Source: Prosapia bicincta
Lineage: Eukaryota > Arthropoda > Insecta > Hemiptera > Cercopidae
DNA: 64,000 nucleotides
Direction of reading: 5' to 3'
NCBI GenBank assembly: GCA_036971475.1
Contig: JBAIZL010000008.1
Coordinates: 35,573,240 to 35,637,239 of the forward strand
Made by a program: the position numbers and the translations under genes. Positions within the stretch are counted from its first letter, which is position 1, and every line of letters begins with the position of its first letter. The notes below the pieces were generated by a model, which was not told where the DNA came from, ran no database searches, and saw only the letters and a program-made list of their open reading frames with translations. Of this stretch, positions 1 through 15,533 are shown in pieces.

Positions 1-3000
1 ATGATTAAATTGATGTTTAGAAGATGCCAATGTCTACGAAGAATATGTACATATGTATCACGACATAAAACAGTTGGAATTATAACTTCCTAATTATAAA
101 TGATATAATGATTAAATAGATGTTTAGAAGATGCCAATGTCTATGAAGAATATGTACAGATGTATCACGACATAAAACAGTTGGAATTATAACTTCCTAA
201 TTATAAATGATATAATGATTAAATTGATGTTTAGAAGATGCCAATGTCTACGAAGAATATGTACATATGTATCACGACATAAAACAGTTGGAATTATAAC
301 TTCCTAATTATAAATGATATAATGATTAAATTGATGTTTAGAAGATGCCAATGTCTACGAAGAATATGTACATATGTATCACGACATAAAACAGTTGGAA
401 TTATAACTTCCTAATTATAAATGATATAATGATTAAATAGATGTTTAGAAGATGCCAATGTCTATGAAGAATATGTACAGATGTATCACGAAATAAAACA
501 GTTGGAATTATAACTTCCTAATTATAAATGATATAATGATTAAATTGATGTTTAGAAGATGCCAATGTCTACGAAGAATATGTACATATGTATCACGACA
601 TAAAACAGTTGGAATTATAACTTCCTAATTATAAATGATATAATGATTAAATTGATGTTTAGAAGATGCCAATGTCTACGAAGAATATGTACATATGTAT
701 CACGACATAAAACAGTTGGAATTATAACTTCCTAATTATAAATGATATAATGATTAAATTGATGTTTAGAAGATGCCAATGTCTACGAAGAATATGTACA
801 TATGTATCACGACATAAAACAGTTGGAATTATAACTTCCTAATTATAAATGATATAATGATTAAATAGATGTTTAGAAGATGCCAATGTCTATGAAGAAT
901 ATGTACAGATGTATCACGACATAAAACAGTTGGAATTATAACTTCCTAATTATAAATGATATAATGATTAAATTGATGTTTAGAAGATGCCAATGTCTAC
1001 GAAGAATATGTACATATGTATCACGACATAAAACAGTTGGAATTATAACTTCCTAATTATAAATGATATAATGATTAAATTGATGTTTAGAAGATGCCAA
1101 TGTCTATGAAGAATATGTACATATGTATCACGACATAAAACAGTTGAAATTATAACTTCCTAATTATAAATGATATAATGATTAAATAGATGTTTAGAAG
1201 ATGCCAATGTCTATGAAGAATATGTACAGATGTATCACGACATAAAACAGTTGGAATTATAACTTCCTAATTATAAATGATATAATGATTAAATTAATGT
1301 TTAGAAGATGCCAATGTCTACGAAGAATATGTACATATGTATCACGACATAAAACAGTTGGAATTATAACTTCCTAATTATAAATGATATAATGATTAAA
1401 TAGATGTTTAGAAGATGCCAATGTCTATGAAGAATATGTACAGGTGTATCACGACATAAAACAGTTGGAATTATAACTTCCTAATTATAAATGATATAAT
1501 GATTAAATTGATGTTTAGAAGATGCCAATGTCTACGAAGAATATGTACATATGTATCACGACATAAAACAGTTGGAATTATAACTTCCTAATTATAAATG
1601 ATATAATGATTAAATAGATGTTTAGAAGATGCCAATGTCTATGAAGAATATGTACATATGTATCACGACATAAAACAGTTGGAATTATAACTTCCTAATT
1701 ATAAATGATATAATGATTAAATAGATGTTTAGAAGATGCCAATGTCTATGAAGAATATGTACAGGTGTATCACGACATAAAACAGTTGGAATTATAACTT
1801 CCTAATTATAAATGATATAATGATTAAATTGATGTTTAGAAGATGCCAATGTCTACGAAGAATATGTACATATGTATCACGACATAAAACAGTTGGAATT
1901 ATAACTTCCTAATTATAAATGATATAATGATTAAATTGATGTTTAGAAGATGCCAATGTCTACGAAGAATATGTACATATGTATCACGACATAAAACAGT
2001 TGGAATTATAACTTCCTAATTATAAATGATATAATGATTAAATAGATGTTTAGAAGATGCCAATGTCTATGAAGAATATGTACAGATGTATCACGACATA
2101 AAACAGTTGGAATTATAACTTCCTAATTATAAATGATATAATGATTAAATTGATGTTTAGAAGATGCCAATGTCTACGAAGAATATGTACATATGTATCA
2201 CGACATAAAACAGTTGGAATTATAACTTCCTAATTATAAATGATATAATGATTAAATTGATGTTTAGAAGATGCCAATGTCTACGAAGAATATGTACATA
2301 TGTATCACGACATAAAACAGTTGGAATTATAACTTCCTAATTATAAATGATATAATGATTAAATAGATGTTTAGAAGATGCCAATGTCTATGAAGAATAT
2401 GTACAGATGTATCACGACATAAAACAGTTGGAATTATAACTTCCTAATTATAAATGATATAATGATTAAATTGATGTTTAGAAGATGCCAATGTCTACGA
2501 AGAATATGTACATATGTATCACGACATAAAACAGTTGGAATTATAACTTCCTAATTATAAATTATATAATGATTAAATTGATGTTTAGAAGATGCCAATG
2601 TCTACGAAGAATATGTACATATGTATCACGACATAAAACAGTTGGAATTATAACTTCCTAATTATAAATGATATAATGATTAAATTGATGTTTAGAAGAT
2701 GCCAATGTCTACGAAGAATATGTACATATGTATCACGACATAAAACAGTTGGAATTATAACTTCCTAATTATAAATGATATAATGATTAAATAGATGTTT
2801 AGAAGATGCCAATGTCTATGAAGAATATGTACAGATGTATCACGACATAAAACAGTTGGAATTATAACTTCCTAATTATAAATGATATAATGATTAAATT
2901 GATGTTTAGAAGATGCCAATGTCTACGAAGAATATGTACATATGTATCACGACATAAAACAGTTGGAATTATAACTTCCTAATTATAAATGATATAATGA

Positions 3001-4043
3001 TTAAATTGATGTTTAGAAGATGCCAATGTCTATGAAGAATATGTACATATGTATCACGACATAAAACAGTTGAAATTATAACTTCCTAATTATAAATGAT
3101 ATAATGATTAAATAGATGTTTAGAAGATGCCAATGTCTATGAAGAATATGTACAGATGTATCACGACATAAAACAGTTGGAATTATAACTTCCTAATTAT
3201 AAATGATATAATGATTAAATTAATGTTTAGAAGATGCCAATGTCTACGAAGAATATGTACATATGTATCACGACATAAAACAGTTGGAATTATAACTTCC
3301 TAATTATAAATGATATAATGATTAAATAGATGTTTAGAAGATGCCAATGTCTATGAAGAATATGTACAGGTGTATCACGACATAAAACAGTTGGAATTAT
3401 AACTTCCTAATTATAAATGATATAATGATTAAATTGATGTTTAGAAGATGCCAATGTCTACGAAGAATATGTACATATGTATCACGACATAAAACAGTTG
3501 GAATTATAACTTCCTAATTATAAATGATATAATGATTAAATAGATGTTTAGAAGATGCCAATGTCTATGAAGAATATGTACATATGTATCACGACATAAA
3601 ACAGTTGGAATTATAACTTCCTAATTATAAATGATATAATGATTAAATAGATGTTTAGAAGATGCCAATGTCTATGAAGAATATGTACATATGTATCACG
3701 ACATAAAACAGTTGGAATTATAACTTCCTAATTATAAATGATATAATGATTAAATAGATGTTTAGAAGATGCCAATGTCTATGAAGAATATGTACATATG
3801 TATCACGACATAAAACAGTTGGAATTATAACTTCCTAATTATAAATGATATAATGATTAGATAGATGTTTAGAAGATGCCAATGTCTACGAAGAATATGT
3901 ACATATGTATCACGACATAAAACAGTTGGAATTATAACTTCCTAATTATAAATGATATAATGATTAAATAGATGTTTAGAAGATGCCAATGTCTATGAAG
4001 AATATGTACAGATGTATCACGACATAAAACAGTTGGAATTATA
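1..4043. repeat. 107-bp satellite array, about 37.8 copies
   Basis: A head-to-tail array with a strict 107-bp period: units start at 1, 108, 215 and so on, and I found no change of length. It is cut by the left window edge and decays into unique DNA after 4043. Three main unit types are distinguished by three linked sites: type A (ttgatg / tctacg / catatg), type B (tagatg / tctatg / cagatg or caggtg) and recombinants. Units are nearly identical within a type, which implies recent homogenisation. No coding potential is seen in it. Confidence 0.98.
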
Positions 4044-7000
4044 CATTTTAGATATAAAAATGCTACTACTGCTGATTCCAATACTTTCAACTAATACGTA
4101 TTTAGGTAATGCTAGGAATTCCAACCGGTGAAAACGATTAAACTTTGTATGATATAATTCCTTTTTTGGATGGAGTGTTGAAATGTTAAAGATATATAAA
4201 TATATATTCAGTAAGTATTATCGCCGCAAGTTACACTATTGTTGGATGCGTTTCTGTAAGAAATAGTTTGGTTTTGTCTTTGTGAACGTCTTCATATAAC
4301 TTCGTCAGAACGACAACGGAGTGAGGGATTCTGATGATGCGAATTTAGAGGAAAACATCAAACAAGAAAAATGAAGTTGCTTGTTGTAATCATATTGAAT
4401 TCACTGATTAAACTACATTTAAAAAAGACTTAACTAAGTGAATACGTAAGGGCTTACTTGCTGAGTAGAGCCTTTGCTTCGTAAAACGAACGCGTCAGCA
4501 AGTAAACCCTATGTATTTACTTAGTTAAGGATTATTTAATTATAAGAAAAATGAGTTGGAGGTAATACCAAGACACCATATGCAAAAGCTTGTAACACAA
4601 AAGGTTTTAATATACATTTTTCTTCATATTTCTTCTTCAAAGTTAAGTTATTTACAATCACTGACAATCTAGTACATTTAAAGTCGAAAAATGAATAAAA
4701 TATATTTTTTGTGACATTTTAGTCTCCTATAAATTATACTTATTTTCTGTTATTTGTTTGAACAAACTGTAAGATATTTATAATAAATATAAAAAAAACA
4801 AAACGCCTTTTAAAATATATTATATAATAAATATTAATAGATACTATAGGAATATATATGTATACACTTAGCTGTACTACTCTGTGACGCTTGGCTTGAT
4901 GCTAGATGTGGTTGCATGGCTGAAAAATGAGGAAGAAAACCTTTCCTACAGTTTAATTTTGCAATACTTCAGAGGCTAAGGCAGTACTGAGCCTGTGTCA
5001 TTGTTTGATCGAACCGTTGCCAGAGTCATTCTGATAAGAAATGTTTCCCCAGTTCTTTTGGCAAGGAGAAGTTTCCCCCGAGTTATTATCATTAGCGTTA
5101 GCGTTATGCCATCATAAATGCCATTTCCTTCACGTTTTATTATGGAAATGCTTGATTGGACACATGACTGGAGATCACTAGTGTTTGGACTCTGTTCACG
5201 GAGCACATCCACATGTAGCAGTCGCAGCTCTGACGAGCGCTAGCATTCCTAAATAACCGTTACGGTTTGGCTCGATCACGATATGATCACACATAAAACC
5301 ATCAACTAAGGTGAATGTTTAATTCAGATTTTATAATAATGTGAATGCGATGCAAATGGGTACGTTTGGTTTTGTTAAACAGTTGAATTTGGAACAGGAA
5401 AAGTTTACATGTATGTGACTGTAGCTGCCGTTATCTAGTATGCCGAGTGTTCCCCTCCGTACCACCCCCTTTGCAGCGAATGTTGCGGTTGCTGGTACAC
5501 CTTCCTTCTCGCGGTTGCGGGTGTACTGATGCGAAAAATAGATAAAAATATCCTTTGAAGCAGGTGGTTCGTTGTGTTAAAGTTTGAGCTCAATCGCTGC
5601 AGTACGTTTTGCGTTTTTGAAGCGTACACAAGTCAACTTAACATTTTTATTTATAAGGTGTATACATATTTTATATACCTTTTATATAGGTTTATATATT
5701 TACCTTTTATAAGGTATTATGTACATTTCGTTTCCAAAGCATCGAGCCAGTAACTTTTTGCATCTTCAGAGGTTATCAAATATACGTGTAATAAAAAGCA
5801 TGTGTGTAGAGGGCGTTTGTGTTACTACACGCATCATTGTCTGGTTTTCTTCAATGTTATATATCTGTAGGCCGTAGACCAATGACCGCTTCCTTTCGGT
5901 GTTTTGTCTTACCATCCTGTCTTCTGGGATTCTAATAGTTTATATTTGAAATCATAGTCATTTGAGGTTCTGATATCTAAGAGAATAACTGTTTTAATCG
6001 TGTGGATTTCAAAGCCAAGTAGGGCCAAGTATTTTATGAAAGATCCGGCCACTTTACCCTCTTACGTTTGAGAGCGATGATTAACTTGTTTCAAAGCTGT
6101 TTGTAAAGAGCAACATCTAATTTCCAGTTTCAGAGTATAATTTATCTACTTTATCTCCATCCATTGGTATGCAAGAATTTTGGCACTTAGATGAATGTCT
6201 TTGTAATAAAACTTGTACTTTTCCGAGATCACTTTGAGCCAGTTTTATGAACGTAATACTTAAATACCAAGGCATTTATCAATCATAACTGCACATTGTC
6301 ATGCACCACGCTGACCTTCAGAGAAACCTTTGTGTCGTACGTGCAGTAATTTTGTGGCTAAATCAAGCAAAGATATGGCTGGTCGTACATTCAACTTGGC
6401 TTCTTGATTATGCAAACAACTGAGGGCGCCTTTCTATCGATCTAGCTACAAAGGCCGTGCGTGTCTAAGGGTGGAATTGCATTTGCAAGGCATTTAAAGA
6501 CAATTAAAATTGATAAGTACAGTGTGTTTGAACTGATCAGGCCAAACCCAGTTGTTCAACACCTACTTGTTTTTATGGTCAATAGAAATGTCTGTCTTGT
6601 CTGGCGTTGGTGAGGATGTAGATTAGATGACCTTTAATATTCTTTTGTTATATAAGCGCGGTATGTTTTAGCATACAATTTACCGTCTTCATTAATAATA
6701 ATCTATGTTTACCAAGGAGTCTATATTTTTTGTTATAAATTCAGCGCTCCATTCATTACTCCACTTTTATTGAAATATGGATTATCTTGTTGAAGTGGGA
6801 TGTACACAGTGACGTAACTATTAATAGCTTTAGAAAAGTGTTATTTTCCTACGTTTTCTAGTACTGGTCAAATTAAAAACATTATTACACACGGATTTGG
6901 AGTAAATATTGTTTGAAATACGAGCGCCATTATGATTATTCGATACTTTAATTTTTATTTAACACATTTGCTACTTTATTTGGGTACATGTTACATGTTA

Positions 7001-7129
7001 CTTTGTTCGTAGAATTTTTCCTTTAAAATTTAGTTAAAGGTAAGCTTATGAAATTTTATATCAAACCATCAAGATATGAATACTTATGTACAGATAATGT
7101 ATAGAATTATTTTTAATTTATGTTTTCTA

Positions 7130-7131
<2 letters not shown>
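4044..7131. other. AT-rich unassigned region
   Basis: About 3.1 kb between the 107-bp satellite and the microsatellite. Only short open frames with no recognisable domain occur on either strand. The one clear structure is the foldback hairpin listed separately at 4429-4529. I see no RNA gene or conserved coding exon here. Confidence 0.6.
4429..4529. repeat. 101-bp foldback hairpin
   Basis: The left arm (about 36 bp, from 4429) is the near-perfect reverse complement of the right arm ending at 4529, with about four differences and one 1-nt gap. The ~30-nt loop contains a further small hairpin (ttcgt aaa acgaa). Such cruciform structures are typical of very short foldback elements or of small-RNA precursors; the sequence alone does not decide between them. 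It has no relative elsewhere in the window that I noticed. Confidence 0.75.
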
Positions 7132-10652
<3,521 letters not shown>

Positions 10653-10958
10653 ATGCAAGTTGACGTCAAAACGCTAGTGGGTCGCACGATCGCCTTTAAC
10701 GAATCTTTGTTTGTCGTTGACCAAATAGCTGCAGAGATACCCCATGTAAACGCACCCAGAGAGTGGCGCTCTGCGTTCGAAAATCTCGTTTTGGCCGATC
10801 CAACATTCGACAATAAAGGACTTGTCCAGGTGCTCCTAGGAGCACCTCTGTTCCAGTCGCTTCTGACTAACGACCAACGATCGTTAGGTCAGAATCTTCC
10901 GGTGGCCATGTGTACTCACTTTGAATTCTTGCTCATGGGGCCGATCAAAGCTTATTAG
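10653..10958 (+). pseudogene. BEL/Pao protease-region remnant
   Basis: A 101-codon open frame carries a pattern I recognise from the region downstream of the BEL/Pao aspartic protease: LADPTFDNKG, a V-LLGAPLF segment, a G-LPVA segment and FEFLLMGPI. The same block occurs in the young BEL/Pao element in this window (LADPHFD, LILGSDVF, FGWIISG). Weaker similarity in the same direction may reach back to about 10400, but it is interrupted by stops and the protease active-site motif is not visible. No LTRs or reverse transcriptase lie nearby, so this looks like an old isolated fragment. It is diverged from the 45.7-kb copy and belongs to a different lineage or is much older. Confidence 0.7.
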
Positions 10959-12123
10959 TAAATCATTGATAAAAATAGCTCAAGTTCAAAGGTAATTCAA
11001 TTAACATACTTCCTTCGACAATCATTAACAACAATATAACATTTACCAAAATCCATAGAAACGTCTAATTCTATTGTTGTATTCGACTTAATATCTGTTG
11101 TGAATAGCCCTCTGCGGAGCCAACATCGGTTAGTTTTATTTAATGGGTGCGGGCCGTCTAAGTAAGTCGTGAGTAATCCTCCCTTAGGGAGCCGACACGG
11201 GTAGGCGCGGTGACTCCTACTGTAACCTGATTGGGGTTGTCTGGGGGTCCTTCAGTTATACGTTAAAGGCTCAAGTTATTCACTCTGCGTTATGATTCTA
11301 CCATAGAATACTTTTATTTTTCTCTGGAACAATCATTATACCTGATGAATCCTTGACCCTTCCTCGTCTCACTGCTGCACTCCTGCTCAGTGCCATTCAG
11401 TTTACAATTGGAGTCTCCCAAATAAGCATCAATGTATGCATGTAGTGTAATAAACAAAATAAAATATAAAACACTGCATAATATATTTCAGTATGTAAAT
11501 TAGTTACAGATAAGAAAATGTATATTCAAGGCAACCTTAGAATAACCATAAATGGCAGAAACCGTCCAGCTATAGTTTTATATTTACTGAAGTTTTATGT
11601 ATAAGATTTATATCAGGAAACCCATCTAGGATAGGGCTATACTCCTATTGAGTCCGAAATTTTAAACATCATGTTTCGTGTATGACGTGTATTATCATTT
11701 GGCAAAATAATTTTAAAACTTCTCCTTCTTTTAATCCCAGTGAATGGTCCATGGAGATTCTTAAGTCGATACCAACATAATCAGAAGTTTGTCTCTGTGA
11801 CTTATGGATTGTCATGAGAAATGCCGGTCTAACTGGGAATTGATTTATTTTCATAGAAACTATGTTTAACGAAATTTTTATGTTAACAATGATTTTACGG
11901 CTTGCGTGAGGTTATCGTGTATTTAAAGTAAATTTTTTTAAACTTACCGAGATAAACCTTTTCCAACCGCACTGGGCGAAATCAGTCACTGATGGTGATT
12001 GGCTAGTAAATACCGAAATATACTTTTCAGATATTTTTGGTACATTAAAAAAATATTTCTTTCATTTACCTCATTTACCTTTCAAATACACAATATTAAG
12101 TATTTGTAATTTGGTATTCTAAT
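10959..12123. other. Unassigned region with a GC-richer block
   Basis: No gene is supported. The block at about 11105-11290 is more GC-rich than its surroundings. It contains two similar motifs about 70 bp apart (gcggagccaacatcgg and agggagccgacacggg) and a small hairpin, ctccc tta gggag, at 11179-11191. This could be the untranslated tail of a transposable element, but I could not assign a family. Confidence 0.4.
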
Positions 12124-14165
12124 ACGTAAAATTCTACTATTTGCAAAACCAGTAGGCCATACCTTGTAGTCCGAATCTAGTTCTTTCCGTATAAGGAACC
12201 GTCTGGCAGACGTAAAATTATACTATTTGCAAAACCAGTAGGCCATAGCTTGTAGTCCGAATCTAGTTCTACATATAAGGAACCGTCTGGCAGACGTAAA
12301 ATTATACTATTTGCAAAACCAGTAGGCCATAGCTCGTAGTCCGAATCTAGTTCTACATATAAGGAACAGTCTGGCAGACGTAAAATTATACTATTTGCAA
12401 AACCAGTAGGCCATAGCTTGTAGTCCGAATCTAGTTCTACATATAAGGAACCGTCTGGCAGACGTAAAATTCTACTATTTGCAAAACCAGTAGGCCATAG
12501 CTTGTAGTCCGAATCTAGTTCTTTCCGTATAAGGAACAGTCTGGCAGACGTAAAATTCTACTATTTGCAAAACCAGTAGGCCATAGCTCGTAGTCCGAAT
12601 CTAGTTCTACATATAAGGAATCGTCTGGCAGACGTAAAATTCTACTATTTGCAAAACCAGTAGGCCATAGCTTGTAGTCCGAATCTAGTTCTACATATAA
12701 GGAACAGTCTGGCAGACGTAAAATTCTACTATTTGCAAAACCAGTAGGCCATAGCTTGTAGTCCGAATCTAGTTCTACATATAAGGAATCGTCTGGCAGA
12801 CGTAAAATTCTACTATTTGCAAAACCAGTAGGCCATAGCTTGTAGTCCGAATCTAGTTCTACATATAAGGAACCGTCTGGCAGACGTAAAATTCTACTAT
12901 TTGCAAAACCAGTAGGCCATAGCTTGTAGTCCGAATCTAGTTCTTTCCGTATAAGGAACAGTCTGGCAGACGTAAAATTCTACTATTTGCAAAACCAGTA
13001 GGCCATAGCTCGTAGTCCGAATCTAGTTCTACATATAAGGAATCGTCTGGCAGACGTAAAATTCTACTATTTGCAAAACCAGTAGGCCATAGCTTGTAGT
13101 CCGAATCTAGTTCTACATATAAGGAACAGTCTGGCAGACGTAAAATTATACTATTTGCAAAACCAGTAGGCCATAGCTTGTAGTCCGAATCTAGTTCTAC
13201 ATATAAGGAACCGTCTGGCAGACGTAAAATTCTACTATTTGCAAAACCAGTAGGCCATAGCTTGTAGTCCGAATCTAGTTCTTTCCGTATAAGGAACAGT
13301 CTGGCAGACGTAAAATTCTACTATTTGCAAAACCAGTAGGCCATAGCTCGTAGTCCGAATCTAGTTCTTTCCGTATAAGGAACAGTCTGGCAGACGTAAA
13401 ATTCTACTATTTGCAAAACCAGTAGGCCATAGCTTGTAGTCCGAATCTAGTTCTACATATAAGGAATCGTCTGGCAGACGTAAAATTCTACTATTTGCAA
13501 AACCAGTAGGCCATAGCTTGTAGTCCGAATCTAGTTCTACATATAAGGAACAGTCTGGCAGACGTAAAATTCTACTATTTGCAAAACCAGTAGGCCATAG
13601 CTTGTAGTCCGAATCTAGTTCTACATATAAGGAATCGTCTGGCAGACGTAAAATTCTACTATTTGCAAAACCAGTAGGCCATAGCTTGTAGTCCGAATCT
13701 AGTTCTACATATAAGGAACCGTCTGGCAGACGTAAAATTCTACTATTTGCAAAACCAGTAGGCCATAGCTTGTAGTCCGAATCTAGTTCTTTCCGTATAA
13801 GGAACAGTCTGGCAGACGTAAAATTCTACTATTTGCAAAACCAGTAGGCCATAGCTTGTAGTCCGAATCTAGTTCTTTCCGTATAAGGAACAGTCTGGCA
13901 GACGTAAAATTCTACTATTTGCAAAACCAGTAGGCCATAGCTTGTAGTCCGAATCTAGTTCTACATATAAGGAATCGTCTGGCAGACGTAAAATTCTACT
14001 ATTTGCAAAACCAGTAGGCCATAGCTTGTAGTCCGAATCTAGTTCTACATATAAGGAACAGTCTGGCAGACGTAAAATTATACTATTTGCAAAACCAGTA
14101 GGCCATAGCTTGTAGTCCGAATCTAGTTCTACATATAAGGAACCGTCTGGCAGACGTAAAATTCA
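12124..14165. repeat. 84/86-bp satellite array, 24 copies
   Basis: Twenty-four tandem units of 84 bp (ttctacatataagg) or 86 bp (ttctttccgtataagg). Other linked variants are cttg/ctcg and the trinucleotides before gtctggcag (acc, aca, atc). Each unit contains gtctg-g-cagac, a perfect 5-bp inverted repeat with a 1-nt spacer. Variant order shows a five-unit higher-order pattern, described in the findings. Both array ends carry the shared string cgtaaaatt. Confidence 0.97.
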
Positions 14166-14311
14166 ATGCTTACTGTGACAATATTACAATTACACAATCA
14201 ACAATAAACACGAAATCACATAACAAGTATAAAAGTAACTAATATTTCAACTACATTGAATTGTGTGTCCATTGCGTTCGGTGAGACTTAATTAATCACT
14301 TTAACATTAGT

Positions 14312-14660
14312 TTATGGCTATCCGAATTTTAATTTTGTAAATTTGTAAAAACTTACTTAGACAGAACGTTTTCTATCGTTCCTTGGCGGTCTTCATCAGT
14401 GTCTAAATTTTCCGTTTGGAGTTGTTAGATTAAGCGGTAAAGGCAGGTTTTCGATAGTATCAAAAAGTATTTGTATTGGGTTTGTTCGATTAATATGTTT
14501 GTATTTTGTGTGTCTGTAAATTTCATATTGTTCTAGAGTGTTGAAATGAGGTCCTTTTTTTGTTGATGTGTATGATTTCTAGGCTATAGTAAATGTCTGT
14601 GTATTTGTGCCCTGTTTCTTTTAGGTGATAAATAATATTGCAATTTTGTGTGACTTTATA
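14312..14660 (-). mobile_element. Penelope-like element, 3' fragment (copy A)
   Basis: Read on the minus strand, this aligns throughout with the 3' end of the Penelope-like element at 50880-52440. It covers the end of the GIY-YIG endonuclease reading frame, the hammerhead-like motif and the short tail ending in the cggatagccataaac string. About 45 C-terminal codons are open, from LEQYEIYRHTK to the stop codon; a frame change at an A-run near 14580 separates them from the more upstream frame. Everything further 5' (reverse transcriptase and most of the endonuclease) is missing, so it is a severely 5'-truncated copy. It is more diverged than copies B and C are from each other. Confidence 0.8.
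14356..14407 (-). ncRNA. Hammerhead-ribozyme-like motif, Penelope copy A
   Basis: On the minus strand the order is: stem I strand UUUAGACA, core CUGAUGA, a variable stem II region, GAA, a 3-bp stem III formed by AAC and GUU with no loop, C17, then stem I strand UGUCUAAG. Stem I can form eight pairs, the best of the three copies. Stem II is poorly paired here, so activity is doubtful. Hammerheads with a minimal stem III are an established feature of Penelope-like elements and are thought to act as dimers. Confidence 0.5.
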
Positions 14661-14850
14661 ATATTAGTTATTATTTGATGAAAATCCTTGTGCTTTGGGT
14701 TTATTTTCGATTAGGAGCTGTCAGATAAAATCGGCTGTGATTATAAATTTGACAACTTTTATTAAGACCGAAATTATAGCCTATTATTATTAAAACCAGG
14801 TAGGCCTATCACTAACGACAAAATTTATAGTCACCACCAATTTGTTTCCA

Positions 14851-15533
14851 ATTAGGAAATATGAAGTTTATCCGAAATTACCCGAATTAGGAAATATGAA
14901 GTTTATCCAAAATTACCCGAATTAGGAAATATGAAGTTTATCCGAAATTACCCGAATTAGGAAATATGAAGTTTATCCGAAATTACCCGAATTAGGAAAT
15001 ATGAAGTTTATCCGAAATTACCCGAATTAGGAAATATGAAGTTTATCCGAAATTACCCGAATTAGGAAATATGAAGTTTATCCGAAATTACCCGAATTAG
15101 GAAATATGAAGTTTATCCGAAATTACCCGAATTAGGAAATATGAAGTTTATCCGAAATTACCCGAATTAGGAAATATGAAGTTTATCCGAAATTACCCGA
15201 ATTAGGAAATATGAAGTTTATCCGAAATTACCCGAATTAGGAAATATGAAGTTTATCCGAAATTACCCGAATTAGGAAATATGAAGTTTATCCGAAATTA
15301 CCCGAATTAGGAAATATGAAGTTTATCCGAAATTACCCGAATTAGGAAATATGAAGTTTATCCGAAATTACCCGAATTAGGAAATATGAAGTTTATCCGA
15401 AATTACCCGAATTAGGAAATATGAAGTTTATCCGAAATTACCCGAATTAGGAAATATGAAGTTTATCCGAAATTACCCGAATTAGGAAATATGAAGTTTA
15501 TCCGAAATTACCCGAATTAGGAAATATGAAGTT
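14851..15533. repeat. 35-bp satellite array, about 19.5 copies
   Basis: Tandem 35-bp units running from attaggaaatatgaag to attacccga. Units start at 14851, 14886 and so on. The array is nearly uniform; the clearest variant is tccaaaa for tccgaaa in an early unit. It begins and ends abruptly in unrelated DNA. No protein or RNA gene is evident in it. Confidence 0.98.
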
